DNA from: Paraspadella gotoi
Taxonomy: Eukaryota; Chaetognatha
DNA: 64,000 bases
Assembly (NCBI GenBank): GCA_051294375.1
Contig: CM119270.1
Span: 4,720,152-4,784,151, forward strand
Direction of reading: 5' to 3'
Shown: in pieces, positions 33,668 to 44,372 of the stretch
How positions within the stretch are numbered: the stretch's first letter is position 1
Layout of the letters: every line of letters begins with the position of its first letter
Translations under genes and position numbers: made by a program
The notes under the pieces: model-generated
Told to the model about the DNA's origin: nothing
The model's database searches: none
Seen by the model: the letters and a program-made list of their open reading frames with translations, nothing else

Positions 33668-33925
33668 CTATGGCAACAGCCAGGTTGCCTGCGAATCCCA
33701 TTGGGATGGGGCATCTCACTATTGGCTTTGGGGGCTTCCGACCCTCAGTGACGCATCCAGTCACTGGCGCCGTTACCCTAGGATGGTCTCTCTTTTACAA
33801 AGAAGAGGGAAATCATTAGGACTGTGGATTGAACACAACGCCTGGGATGGTGTGTTCCCCCTCTGAGCCAATGGTATTGGCTGAACGCTCGTGGACGTGA
33901 GGTGGTGTGAATATACCACCACATT
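33668..33925 (-). repeat. Dispersed repeat R1 (copy 3)
   Basis: Full-length minus-strand copy running from ATGGCAACAGCC at the low end to AATATACCACCAC at the high end. Confidence 0.8.
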
Positions 33926-34235
33926 ACCACTTTATTGATAGGGAAGCACTGGGTACACAGGGAGTTAATAAACTAGAGTGAGAGAGTCTTGCAGAGTCGT
34001 GCTCCGTCATTGTCTTTTCATACAATTGAAACATTCTTTGAAATGGATTCCACTTCATTGATAGGGAAGCCAGGTACTCTGGGAGTGAATAGGCGAGACT
34101 GTGAGAGAGTCTTGATTGAAAGCTTGCAGGGACCTGCTATGTCATTACTTGTAAGAGTGATGGAGGCCTTAAACCACCAAAGCCTGTCCAAAGTCAGGGG
34201 CAAGATAGCTTATTTATTGAATGAATGGATAATTT
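33925..34235 (+). repeat. Duplicated segment R3
   Basis: TTCATTGATAGGGAAGCCAG and GAGAGAGTCTTG at 34,050-34,120 repeat TTTATTGATAGGGAAGCAC and GAGAGAGTCTTG at 33,930-33,995. The downstream part (AAGCCTGTCCAAAGTCAGGG to TTATTTATTGAAT) recurs at 14,370-14,435. A dispersed repeat with a partial tandem copy; the open frame through it is not supported as a gene. Confidence 0.5.
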
Positions 34236-34257
34236 TTATATTGGTTGTACCAATTTC

Positions 34258-34402
34258 ATATATAAATCTTATATATATTGTCTTATATATATATATATTG
34301 TCTTATATATATAATCTTATATATATGTCTTATATATATATATATATAATTATATATTGTCTTATATATAAATCTTATATATATAAATCTTTATTTCGGT
34401 TG
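34258..34402 (+). repeat. TATATATTGTCTTATA repeat
   Basis: About six units alternating TATATATATA with TTGTCTTA or ATCTTA. Confidence 0.8.
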
Positions 34403-34479
34403 TACCAAACTAATCAATCAATTTTAAAAGTTTTCTTGCTCCGCCACCTTCCTCTCCACTTCCTCTTCCTGTTAATTGT

Positions 34480-34900
34480 TAATTGTTAATTAGCTGTAAA
34501 ATGTACAACGAAACGTTTGTTCGTTTAGAAATCACCGCCTTTATAATCAGCATTAAGGTTTTTTTTTTTTATTTTCTTTTTAACGAATTTAATATCTTTG
34601 GCGACGCTGACGTCAAAAAAGACTCGTTTTTGGAAGGCAATTTTAATTTTCGGAGGAATAAAAAAAAATGATTTAAACCATGTAGTACGGGATTTGGTTG
34701 GTAATTAGGTGAGGAGGATGAGGAAGTGTAAATGAAGAACCGGTCGCAGAAGGAGGAGGAGGAGGAGGAGGAGGAGGAGAGAAGGTAAGGGTGTTAAAGA
34801 TTTTAAAAGGTAATGGAGGTGAGTGGGTGAAGAAGAGGATTTCTTTGCCCCGGGGAATCAATCCCCTGCGTGGAATGTCTCTTGACAGTCGAAAAACTTT
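34480..34900. other. Non-coding stretch with GAGGAG tract
   Basis: Includes (GAG)n at about 34,754-34,780; no gene seen. Confidence 0.4.
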
Positions 34901-34907
34901 CGGCCTT

Positions 34908-35015
34908 TTTTTTTGTCGTCGTCGTCGTCGTCGTAGTCGTCGTCGTCGTCGTCGTCGCTATCGTCGTCGTCGTCTTCGTAGTCGTCGCTATCGTCGTCGT
35001 CGTCATCCGCAAAAG
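34908..35015 (+). repeat. (GTC)n tract
   Basis: About 100 bp of GTC with TATC and TTC interruptions. Confidence 0.9.
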
Positions 35016-35439
35016 TTTGGAGGAAAAAAAAAGATTCATTTAATCGTCGGGCGATAAGTTACTTTGTGTATGAAAACTGGTTTGGAAGAAACTTGCTACA
35101 TATTTTAAAACTGTCCCTACTAGAAACCGAAAGAGAGAAAGAGAGAGAGAGAGAGATAGAGACACGTCCTTCATCTACCCCATAATCAAGGCTGCTCGAC
35201 AAGCAGTCAAGCTCAATTCCGAATGGCGTTTGATGGACGCATCTCAAAGACGTCTTTAAGAACGTCTTTCCCGAGATGGCGTCGCACCATTGGTCACCCG
35301 CGAAGATTTTCGTGGATTTTATTGGTGGATTCACCATAGCCTCCATCTTGGATCGAGATAGCGACGTGCAGAGAGAGAGATTTTTCAAACTCGAAATTGA
35401 GTTTGAAAAAAAACCTAAGAAATCTAGAGGAGAATTCGT

Positions 35440-35650
35440 AATCCTTTCATGAAAAATCTAACTAGTCAAACAGACAAACCGACAGACTGAGATGATCCGG
35501 TTTCGATCTGGTCTTGCGGAGCTAAATTAAACGCGTTATAGACACAAAAAGAATCTTTAATAAATAGTGAACATCCTTCGAAAAGTGGCTAAAAATCTAA
35601 AAACAAGAACGGTGATTCCAATGTGTTTCGCCGCAGTGACTTTATTTTCA
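35440..35650 (+). repeat. Dispersed repeat shared with 45.2-45.6 kb
   Basis: GATCCGGTTTCGATCTGG and GTGATTCCAATGTGTTTCGC have close counterparts at about 45,559 (GATTCCGGTTTCGATCCGG) and 45,188 (GTGATTCCAGTGTGTTGCGC). Confidence 0.5.
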
Positions 35651-35834
35651 CGTGTATTTCCCTTTGAGCACATGATATGACATGACATGACATGAATAAA
35701 AAACTTTTATTTATGACATGCACTGCATCGAAATTCCGTCTTTATACTAGCAGTCCGTTAGATTTGAGGTTTTTTTCTGTCTTAACAAATGAGCAACCAA
35801 CTATAGACGAATTATATGCATTTTTAACGTAAGT

Positions 35835-35890
35835 GGGACAGATCGATCGACCGACAGACAGACCGACCGACAGACCGACCGACAAGTGAC
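35835..35890 (+). repeat. GACCGACAGACCGACC repeat
   Basis: Four-base CGAC/AGAC units over about 50 bp. Confidence 0.8.
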
Positions 35891-35899
35891 TCATAGAGT

Positions 35900-36310
35900 T
35901 GCTCGGCGAGTTGATACATGCGGAACATCTCGAACTTAACTTCATTTGCCCGACTTTAAGCACAATGGAAAACAGGTTTCTGCTCATTAAATGCTTTACA
36001 ATATTTAATCTCGTACTTTTATATTAATTAGTTAGAATTAATTGCGTGGCATAGAGACAAACGACCAAAGATAAAAACAATAAAGATACCAAAAGATAAA
36101 GGATTCAATAAATTACAAAATACGGCAAGTAAAAGGTAGAACGAAACCAATAAATAAAAAAAAAATAATAAAAGAAACCGCCAAGAGATCAAGCAAGCAA
36201 GCAAGCAAGCCAGCCAGCAATCTCTCGAGCGAGAAGCTTAACGATCAAAAACCACAGCTGCGCATTAAAACCCCCCCCCCAAAAAAAAAGAATTGCGCGA
36301 ATTTTTTTTT
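35900..36310. other. Non-coding stretch downstream of the SLC17 gene
   Basis: Contains AAGCAAGCAAGCAAGCC repeats and poly-C/poly-A/poly-T runs. It would hold the 3' UTR of the minus-strand transporter. Confidence 0.4.
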
Positions 36311-36314
36311 TTTT

Positions 36315-39300
36315 TTAAGTTGAGTCAGCGACTTCGGTCTTTGGCAAAAGACGCTCTTCCTCTTCCTTCTCAAAAATCGTCGCCCAGGGAAGACGATCGC
36401 CTGGAAAAAAAGGGAAAAAAAATCAATATTAAGAGAAGCGTTAAAATTAAAACTATTTTACCAAAGGAATCTTATGAGTCTTTTTACTCACATCAGCGAC
36501 CTAAACCTTCACTTAGATTTTTAACTTTAAAACTTTAAATCTTAACCTAATCCAGAGCTTTGACCAAACTATAACGAAAGCCGAAGCCGAATTCAGACCT
36601 TACTTTCTAATATAAACCCAAACTATAACACCTAACACCTAACCTAATCGGTTTAGTAGTTTAGTAGTTCTTAACCGAAGCTGAGATAAGGCCTTTCTTT
36701 AGAAAATATTGCTAAATTTAATCGGCAAGATTAGATAATAAATTAATATATTGATGGTCCGAGATTAATTGACAAATAAAAAAACTTACGTCCTTTGACG
36801 AGATTCCCACACCCGCCCTTACCTTCGGCGAGGCAGAGGAACGCCACCGCACCCGCGCCACAAATGGCGGCGCTAACGAAGAAACAGCTGCGCCAACCTT
36901 CGACCGTTGGCGTCGTCGACGTCAGACCCGCCACCGCCAGCGGCGCCACGAATCCAGGAATCGTCCCGGCGGCGTTGCTTAGACCCATGAGGACTCCTTG
37001 GGGGAGTGGGAAAGAGATAGAGACGGAGAGAATAGACACACACACAGAGAGAGAGAGACGAGAGAAAGAGAGAGAGAGACAGAGACGAGAGAGAGAGAGA
37101 GAGAAGAGAGCCCTGAACCGACCCGCGAAGTCGGCTAGGAGACCGCCTAATTAAGGATGAGGGAAAGTGGAGTGAAAATGAGTATGAAAATGATTGGATC
37201 TTGATGTCGTTCTCATTGCGAATCGGTTTTGGGATCTATTTAAGAACTTCACCCTGACTACAACCATAAAACTTCTTGACTTGTGAAGTTGTACAGCCAT
37301 CAGCTCTTGATCCTTATGTACCGGGATCGATCCCCAAAAGAACCTACACTACGGGAAGAGTGAAGATGGACGCCTTGGCAACCCCAAACCGGGTTCCAAT
37401 TCTAGGACCCGTTCCATTCCTGGCAAGCACCTTGTCTTCTTCAGTATTATTATTGAAAATATCTGATTAATGAATAAGTACCAACTAAGACAACAGCCGG
37501 GTTACCTGTGATGCCCATTGGGGTGGGGCATCTCACTGCTGACTTTGGGGGATTCCAACCATCAGTGACGCCTCCAGTCACTGGAGCGATTACCCGAGGA
37601 CGGTCTCGGTTTGCAAACGCAGAGGGAAGTCGTTAGGACTGTGGATGGAACGCAACGTTTGAGATGGTGTGTTTCCTCTCTGAGCCAATGGCCGAATTGG
37701 CCGAACGATAGTGGATGTGAGGCGATTTGAATACACCGCTACACAACCAACTTTTTTTCTTCCCTTTAGTTTTAGTATTTTGGGAGTGGTTGCTTTCTTT
37801 TAAATAAAAAAACTCTCTCAGTTAACCGTTCTGTTTCTTTCCCAAGTTTTTTTTCTCTGGTCCGGTTTTGATAATAAAGTTGTTTTTTTAAGGCGTAAAA
37901 AAAATTTCTTGTCTGGTTTAGATAATTACAATTTTTTTTTTCAAAGGCGTCAAAATATTTCGTTACCTATAGCGTTTGAGCAACAGCTTTCTTTTTATAA
38001 AAGAAAATCCTCGTATATGATAATCAAACCAAAAAAAATGAACAAAAAAAACAAACTCTAACACGAATTCCCGTGGTGCAATTAAGCTAATAAAGTGTCG
38101 CCTTCCCGACGTCGAGAACCTATTTACCGACAAACCGACGGAGTTGACCGACAGAACGAATCCCGAATTGACGCAAATGATTTTTTTTCCTTTTTTACGA
38201 TTTGATAAATTGTTTTTTTTTTTTTTCTTTTCCCACAAAAATAACGATTAAAGACTTGATCGATATTGCTCTTAGTCAGAAAACGAAATATCCTTTACTG
38301 CGCGCGCGCAAGGATTAAACTCGTTTGCAACGATTGAGTGGATGAATGTAGTTTCATACTCTTTACTTAATTTCAATGTAACGTCGGACATCATTTGTAC
38401 AAAAACTACCATTCTGGAAAACCACTACAGAGGGCGTAGGGAGACAGTTTCTCGTGAAGAATTAAAAGGAGAACAAAAACTTGTGAGATATGTGAGATAT
38501 GTTGAACAGAGAAAACGTCATAAAATGTTCGAGGGTTGAATGAGATGTGTCCGAAAAAACGACGAGACCAATGGAGAGACGTCGGTGAGGGCAAAGAGAG
38601 AGAGCAGACCTCAAAGGGCCTCATCATAATCTAATGCGCCCCCTTGAATTCGTGATTGCCTCACGGACTCACCCGCTACAATGACGACCCACTTGACGAG
38701 GTAAGGCAACGCGGAGAGAAAGCCCGTGGCGGCGATTTTTAAGTGAAGGACTTCGGCGAGGTAAGAGGGAGTCTCCGTGAAGAAAATGTAGAAGGACCAA
38801 TTGAAGGCAAAATGGGTGATGATCAACGCCCACACTGGAGCTGGAGTGGGTCGAGGGGAAAGGGGGTCATTATAAAGGGTCAGACTGGAGTTGATGATGG
38901 TCAGACCAAGAAAAGTGGAAAGTCTAAACCTTTTATTTTTGAGGGGGGAGTCAGTGAAAGAAACCTCAAAGATAAAAGTATTAATTTTAAGCTGTTATAG
39001 TAAAAAGAAGATGAAGAAAAAAATGCCCAACTCATACTGATTGATTCTAAAGTTTATGAATACATGCAGTTTATAAAAACAATCATGCACTAAAAGATTT
39101 TATATCTTTATATGCATTGTTAAACAATTAACTTAAACTTCTTGCCCACCGGAAGTGAAGATGCGCGCCACGGCGTCGACGGAATCCGGCGTCGAGATCC
39201 GAGCGAAGAGAGAATGTAGGCGCGCTCTTCGGCTTTAGTATTACAATTTTATTGAAAATTTGAGAGATTAAAGAAAGGAGTAATTTAAAATTAAAATAAA

Positions 39301-40959
39301 AATACCCAAGAGGAAAAGGGGGGTCATCAGTCTTCTATTATCCAATGTGGTCAAAGACCCGTCACTACCATTTAAGATTGTCTCGACATAAGCTCGAGCC
39401 CTCGGCCTTTTGATCTCACTGACGGGTTCAAACCCGTCCAACAGACAGAGGGACTCCAACACCTTCAATCCTCGGATGCGTCTCCGGATCCTCGAACAGA
39501 AAATCGTACCAAGCGACGAACCACATCGTCCCCAACGCCCCGTTGACGTAAAAGGCCCCCGGCCATCCGCCTAGGAAGGAGGAGTCGCAAAAGAAAGAGG
39601 CGAGGGGAAGGCCCAGTATGGTTCCCAGCTGGGCGCCGCCGAAGGTGACTGTGTTTAAGGGAATTAGGGGAACTTAGTGGAATTAAATGCTATGGAATTG
39701 AATTAAATGCTATGCCGAGTGTGCAGGGGGGAAGGGTCTGTCATTAATCGGGGTTAAGGGAATTGGACCCACCAGAATTAGACATTCAAGCAGATAAGTT
39801 CTGAGAAAGTTTTAATTGTATTTTTAAAAGAGTATTAAGTATTAATTAAGTTTTAATGACAAGTGATAGATCTTAATGATTTCTCACTTGTGGCCAGGAT
39901 CGACCTTTCCAACGGCGGCGACCATTTGGACAGCAAAGCGCAGATCGCCGGTGGAGTCACTCCTTCCGCCAGACCCTCAAAATTGGAATGATGATAAAGA
40001 TTCACGTGGATCGTGTTTCATCTGTCTCTCTCTCTCTCTCTTTCTCTCTCTTTATTTTCATAAACGTTTCCTATTGACTAAAAATTTAATTTTTTTAAAA
40101 GTCATCCGCTTGTAGACCCAATTGAATCCATACCCGTCTGCATTAATCCCTTACCGTCTGCCTTACCAAACCTGAAGCACCCTGCAGGCGACCAAGAGTT
40201 TCCACGATACCCGCGCCGCCGCCGGCGCCGTCAGACTCAACAGCGACGCCGCCAGCGTCCCAAGGCCGAAGACTCGCTTCCCACCGAATCGTGCCGCGAG
40301 GAGGCCACCTGGAGTGATTCATAAATCAATCAATCAATGAATCAATCAATGAATCAATCAATAAATAAATCAATCAATCAATAAATCAATCCATCCACAA
40401 ACCCGGAATTTGCGTGACGACGTAGCCATAAAAAAACCCGCCGAGGATCCAAGATCGAGTCTCTCCATCCCAATCGAATTCTCTTTTCTGATTGGACGGA
40501 GTAGTCGACCAATCGGAAGGATATGGGCAAAAGGAGGAAGAGGAGTTTGCCGGTTGGACGGCGGTTCTGTTCACCATGGCAACGATGGCCACTTGAGATT
40601 GAGTGGGAGAAGGGGGAAGGAACAGAAACTGGTTGTTGTTGTTGTTGTTATTCTTGTTTTAGTTGTAAAAGACTTAACTGAAAAGAGCGACTTGTCCTTC
40701 TTTATTAATTGGATAAGTTTAATGATTTCAGTGGTTTCTCGGTATTGAAATGACATAAACTTATAGCTTTTCGATGTAAAACTAAATTTGAGAGTTATTT
40801 TTCATAAAAACTTATAAAACCTAAAAATGAGTGAACCTGACCTGAAAGGTTGATCTTCTGAAAGTAAAGGGCGACGTAGCCCAGCATTCCCCAAAAGACC
40901 AACGCATATCTGCAGCTGAAGAGTTTGGGAGTTGAAGACAAAGAAACCGCGGCGTCCAT
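36315..40959 (-). CDS. SLC17-family organic anion/phosphate transporter (sialin/NaPi/VGLUT-like), disrupted
   Basis: A major-facilitator anion transporter of plasma, vesicle or lysosome membranes. Exons (minus): 40959-40842, 40591-40403, 40308-40172, 39975-39888, 39648-39463, 39232-39150, 38834-38673, about 37146-37105, 36996-36823, 36400-36315. Visible family blocks: [14 protein letters not shown] (with glycosylation sequons NRT and NSS after it), [37 protein letters not shown] with [63 protein letters not shown], and a tail ending [10 protein letters not shown]. Splice phases agree at all junctions but two. Exon 39232-39150 is one base short before its donor. Between about 37,105 and 36,996 there is only CT/GA repeat where about 85-95 residues of the family are expected. 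The substrate cannot be told. Either an assembly collapse or a broken gene. Confidence 0.85.
37000..37110 (+). repeat. GA/CA-rich repeat at the SLC17 break
   Basis: GAGAGACGAGAGAAAGAGAG and related units lie exactly between the exon fragment [11 protein letters not shown] and the exon starting VLMGLSN. A normal intron plus one or two exons should be here. Confidence 0.85.
37270..37340 (+). mobile_element. tRNA-like SINE head
   Basis: GAAGTTGTACAGCCATCAGC, CTCTTGATCCTTATG and ACCGGGATCGATCCCC resemble A box, anticodon region and T-arm/B box. A copy of R1 follows 150 bp on. It lies in the large SLC17 intron. Confidence 0.35.
37487..37745 (-). repeat. Dispersed repeat R1 (copy 4)
   Basis: Full-length minus-strand copy within the 1.5-kb SLC17 intron, from CAACAGCCGGGTTACC to GAATACACCGCTACAC. 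Confidence 0.8.
37750..38670. other. Intronic sequence of the SLC17 gene
   Basis: AT-rich with T runs. The only frames are short and lack family resemblance. Confidence 0.45.
39365..39455 (+). mobile_element. tRNA-like sequence in an SLC17 intron
   Basis: CATAAGCTCGAGCCCTCGG, CCTTTTGATCTCACTG and GACGGGTTCAAACCCGTC have the order of D arm, anticodon arm and T arm with B-box GGTTCAAACCC. The T loop is one base off canonical and no acceptor stem pairs, so a tRNA-derived repeat is more likely. Confidence 0.35.

Positions 40960-40964
<5 letters not shown>

Positions 40965-41003
<39 letters not shown>
40965..41003 (+). repeat. (GA)n just upstream of the SLC17 start
   Basis: A pure GA run beginning 6 bp beyond the start codon of the minus-strand transporter, so CT-rich leader or promoter on the coding strand. 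Confidence 0.95.
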
Positions 41004-41006
<3 letters not shown>

Positions 41007-41221
41007 ACATTTTCAGAGTTTTTAGTCTTATTTTATCAAGAGACGAAAAAAAAGAAACAGACCGGTCTTTTACAATTTAATCAGAAAGGAATTTGATCTT
41101 AAGACTGAAGAGAAATCATTAAATTAAAAAAAGATCTTATCTCATATCGTCGGTAGCAAGAAGTAGAGATAAAATCCAATTAAAGAAATATCAAGGGACA
41201 AGATTAATTAAAATAACTCTC

Positions 41222-41294
41222 GTCAATTTAGCTGACTCGTTAGGCTCGACTCAAAATGCGTGGAGGAGTGGGTTCGAATCCCACCGCTGCCACC
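41222..41294 (+). mobile_element. Decayed tRNA or tRNA-derived SINE
   Basis: A perfect T-arm (GTGGG TTCGAAT CCCAC) precedes CGCTGCCACCA, and AGCTGACTCGTTAGGC resembles a D arm. CTCAAAA could be an anticodon loop. The 5' acceptor strand that should pair with GCTGCC is absent, so it is not called as a functional tRNA. Confidence 0.45.
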
Positions 41295-41951
41295 ACATTT
41301 AAGTAAGTCAGAGAATTCAACATGAAACCAAAGTGGATTTTATTCTCAGAAAAGTCACAAGCAAAGACGGTGTCCAGAATTTGAGACAGATGGATTCAAT
41401 ACAAAATGGTCCAGTATTATTTATACAGTACAATCGGATCATCGACACGAGCTCGTTTCCCGAAGGCATGAAGCCTGTCTTCTCATTGGTCCGTTTCAAT
41501 GATGATTCATCCAATCAGAGAGACCTCGGCGGATTTCATCCGAGTGGCGGATCTGATTCTATTCTTGGTTCTAATTCCATCTGCGATGTTCGTATGGAGT
41601 TCAGTAACAGTTTAATGTACAGATTTTGAAAGAAAGAAATTTGTTTTGTCTTCTCTTGGACAATAAGACTTTTTATGCATAAGTACTGACGTAATCTTAC
41701 CTAATCGTTATAATTATATATCTCTCTCAGAAATTGTTTTTTTTTCCTTCATTTTTTGGCGTTTGAGGTTAAAACAGAAAGTTTGTTTTTTTTCAACCAA
41801 TTTAATTTTTAAAAATTGAGTTCGATACAAGCCTCGAAGGTTATCCAAGCCAAGATGTCCAAAATAAAATTCGTTGTTTGTAAACATTCGAAAATAACCT
41901 TTTCCTTCTCATCTTTCTTCTAAAAACCGCCGCTATTTTTTTGGTTTACAG
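41295..41951. promoter_or_regulatory. Intergenic region between divergent genes, with CCAAT boxes
   Basis: Between the minus-strand transporter (start 40,959) and plus-strand exons from 41,952. ATTGGTC (about 41,486) and CCAATCAG (about 41,510) are CCAAT-box-like in opposite orientation. The open frame at 41,333-41,629 resembles nothing known, and two frames are equally open there. A shared promoter or an unrecognised upstream exon are both possible. Confidence 0.25.
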
Positions 41952-43730
41952 ATGCGAAACTAAAAAAGGACACGTCGTTTTCGTCGTCATCGTCGTCGTC
42001 CTCGTCGTCATTGTCGTCGTCGTCGTCGCATCGACGGAAATGTTGCCTGGATACATGAAGCCGACGAGATCGTCGGAGATCAGAATGGCGGAAGCTGAAA
42101 ACGGGACGAAGAGAGGAGAAAAAGAGTAAAGACAGAGAGAGACAGAGAGTGAGAGAGAGATGGGCAGTCAAGAAAAATTGCCATCGATTGATATTATAGC
42201 CATTTGAACCGTGTAGTTATTAGCTTGTAGATTCTAGCAAAGTGTTCCTATTTACTTTGATGTCCTCGTCAATTCCTAGAAAGCTTGGCGAGCTTGCCTC
42301 GACTTCGAGCGAAGAAGATGTTCTTCTCTATAAAGGAGTCGAAGCTGAAGATAAGAGGGAGAAAAGAAAGGGAAAGGTAGTTAATGTTTTATGATGGATA
42401 TTGATCCTGATGTCTATCTCATGTCAACAACTTATCAAAAGCGTTCGACTCCGCTTTAAGTTTAACTTACCTTCCAAAATCTAGAAGTGACCCTAAGTGA
42501 CCCTGTTTGAGTCACTACTTTCTAGTGTAATCACTCAGGGGCGTTGAAAGATTTTTTTTTTCAACGGCCCTTCTAAAATTCAAAGCCAAAATAAGACTTT
42601 GCCGTGTAGAAGCGGAATGGAGTTGGAATAATATTCACATATGATTCTTCAAGGATAAAATAAATGATATCAATAAATAAAATTGCTTTCATTTTAAGCT
42701 TTTTGTGAAGGCCAGGCCCTCATACTGTTTTTTAACTTAAAATAAGTATGCTTAGTTTAAAGCTGACTTGAATTTTTTATTTATTGCCCCTCTTTATACA
42801 TTACTAAGGGCATGACTTTGGCTCACCTAAGTACCCGTCCCCCTCAGGTTTAGCCTCTGTCATTTTCACTTTTCACATTCACTCTTCAAACATCACGTTC
42901 AACGCTTTCTCATCTTTAACTCTCTTGGTCTCCCTCCTCCNNNNNNNNNNCCTCCTCCTCTTCTCCCTTCTTCACAGAATTTCCTCGAGACTTTCCTCGA
43001 TGATTCTGGACTGGATCGCGACGTCGCCATCTTTTCCTTCCTCCTATTCATCAGCATCGTCCTCGCCATCGTCTTAGCCTTCGTCGCAGGTTTGTCATCC
43101 TTGTCTTTGTCATCGTGGTCGTCGTCGTCGTCTTTGACGTCATTGTCATCTTTTGTTTCGATCCTCGTCGCGGGATCGTTGTCGTTGGCGTCGTCATCAT
43201 ATTTGTTGTCTTTGTCATTTCCATTGTGGCGGCTTTGGTCATCGTCATTTTGTCGCAGGTTCATTGTCATTCTTGTCAGTATCATTGTCGTCATTTCTGA
43301 CATAGTTGCGGGTTTGTCGTTGTCGTCGGCGTTATTTTCAGTGGCGTCGTTGAATGCTCGTCGTCGTTATGGTAATCGTTCTCATGATTGTCGTCGTCAT
43401 AGACGTCCTTCCCCCCCCCATAGACCCGACCACTCCATCACTCAGTCCCTCATTGCTCTCTCTTCTCCATCAAAAGGCCAACAACGCAGCATCGGCAAAG
43501 AGCACAAAGACTTCGACCTTCTCCAGCTTCGTCGTCTCAACTTCTTCGTGGAATCTCTCGATCTTCTCGCCACCAAGCTGCTGGAGAACGAGACGCTTCG
43601 AGTCATGATGGAGTTTAACGACATCGTCTCCTCCATCAGAACGGGGGAGAGGGAGAGGAAGGAGGAAGCGAAGGAGAGGGAGGAGGAGAGGGAAGAGAGG
43701 GAGAGTGAAGAGCGAGAGAAGGAACGATGA
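41952..43730 (+). CDS. Exons of an unrecognised two-helix membrane protein
   Basis: Three exons join with matching phases: 41952-42125 (enters phase 2, leaves phase 2 at AAAGA|GTAAAG), 42280-42376 (leaves phase 0 at GGAAAG|GTAGTT) and 42978-43089 (leaves phase 1 at GCAG|GTTTGT), then 43477 onward. Exon 1 encodes a helix, HVVFVVIVVVLVVIVVVVVA, read from a GTC repeat, then LPGYMKPTRSSEIRMAEAEN. Exon 2 is charged (KLGELASTSSEEDVLLYKG). Exon 3 has NFLETFLDDSGLDRDVAIFS, then a second helix FLLFISIVLAIVLAFVA. Exon 4 has RRLNFFVESLDLLATKLLEN, then a Glu/Arg run from a GA repeat to a TGA at 43,728. The first exon is missing. No family recognised. A 10-N gap lies in the third intron. Confidence 0.45.
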
Positions 43731-43975
43731 AGGAGGGAGAGAAGGGAAAAAGGAGGGAAAGACGAGGAGGAGGAGGAGAAGAGGAGATAGGGTGGAAGGA
43801 GAAGAGGAGGAGGGAGATAGGGAGGGAGGAGAAGAGGAGTGAGGAGGAGGAGGAAGATAGAGATAGAGAAGAAGGAGATAGAGAGAAGGAGAAGAGGAAG
43901 AGGGAGATAGGAATAAGGAGAGAGGAAGAGGGAGATAGGGAAGAAGGAAAATAGGAAGAGGAGGGATGGAAGTAA
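43624..43975 (+). repeat. 350-bp polypurine tract
   Basis: GAGGGAGAGGAAGGAGG-type units, purine-only for long stretches. It overlaps the charged end of the membrane-protein exon, so the Glu/Arg tail there is repeat-encoded and may be artefactual. Confidence 0.9.
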
Positions 43976-44220
43976 AAATCCAACAAAGATATCGTATTTG
44001 TTTTTGTTTGTTTATTTTGTTTTTTGTTTTTGTATTTTTGTTGGTTAAACTTAACGTTAAGTTCATTCGTTTGTCTGTTTTGGAATGAATTTGAAATATA
44101 ATTTTTATAATTTATAATAATTTGCACTAAACTAAACTTGTCCTTTTTTGTAAGTCAAGAAAAATGAACATTGAGAGTGAGAGAACCTTCGAAGGCATTA
44201 ATTAAGATGGCCGACGGTAG

Positions 44221-44325
44221 TGGGTGGCCCTACCCCAGCGGGAGCGGTTCGCCTGGCTGCTCTTTAATTCGTTCTACTCGTCGAGGAAGCAAAAGTCAAG
44301 CCTCTCTCTCTCTCCTCTCTCCTCA

Positions 44326-44372
<47 letters not shown>

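Noticed and set aside
34018-34489. 166-residue plus-strand frame at 33,989
   Set aside because: It covers dispersed repeat R3 and then an AT repeat (Ile/Tyr run); no family resemblance.
36743-36822. SLC17 ending in [11 protein letters not shown]...
   Set aside because: The reading passes a good donor (GAAG|GTAAGG). Splicing to 36,400 gives the expected family tail (EGDRLPWA...) and a clean stop.
39375-39455. Functional tRNA gene in the SLC17 intron
   Set aside because: The T loop has the wrong length and no acceptor stem pairs; kept only as a tRNA-like repeat.
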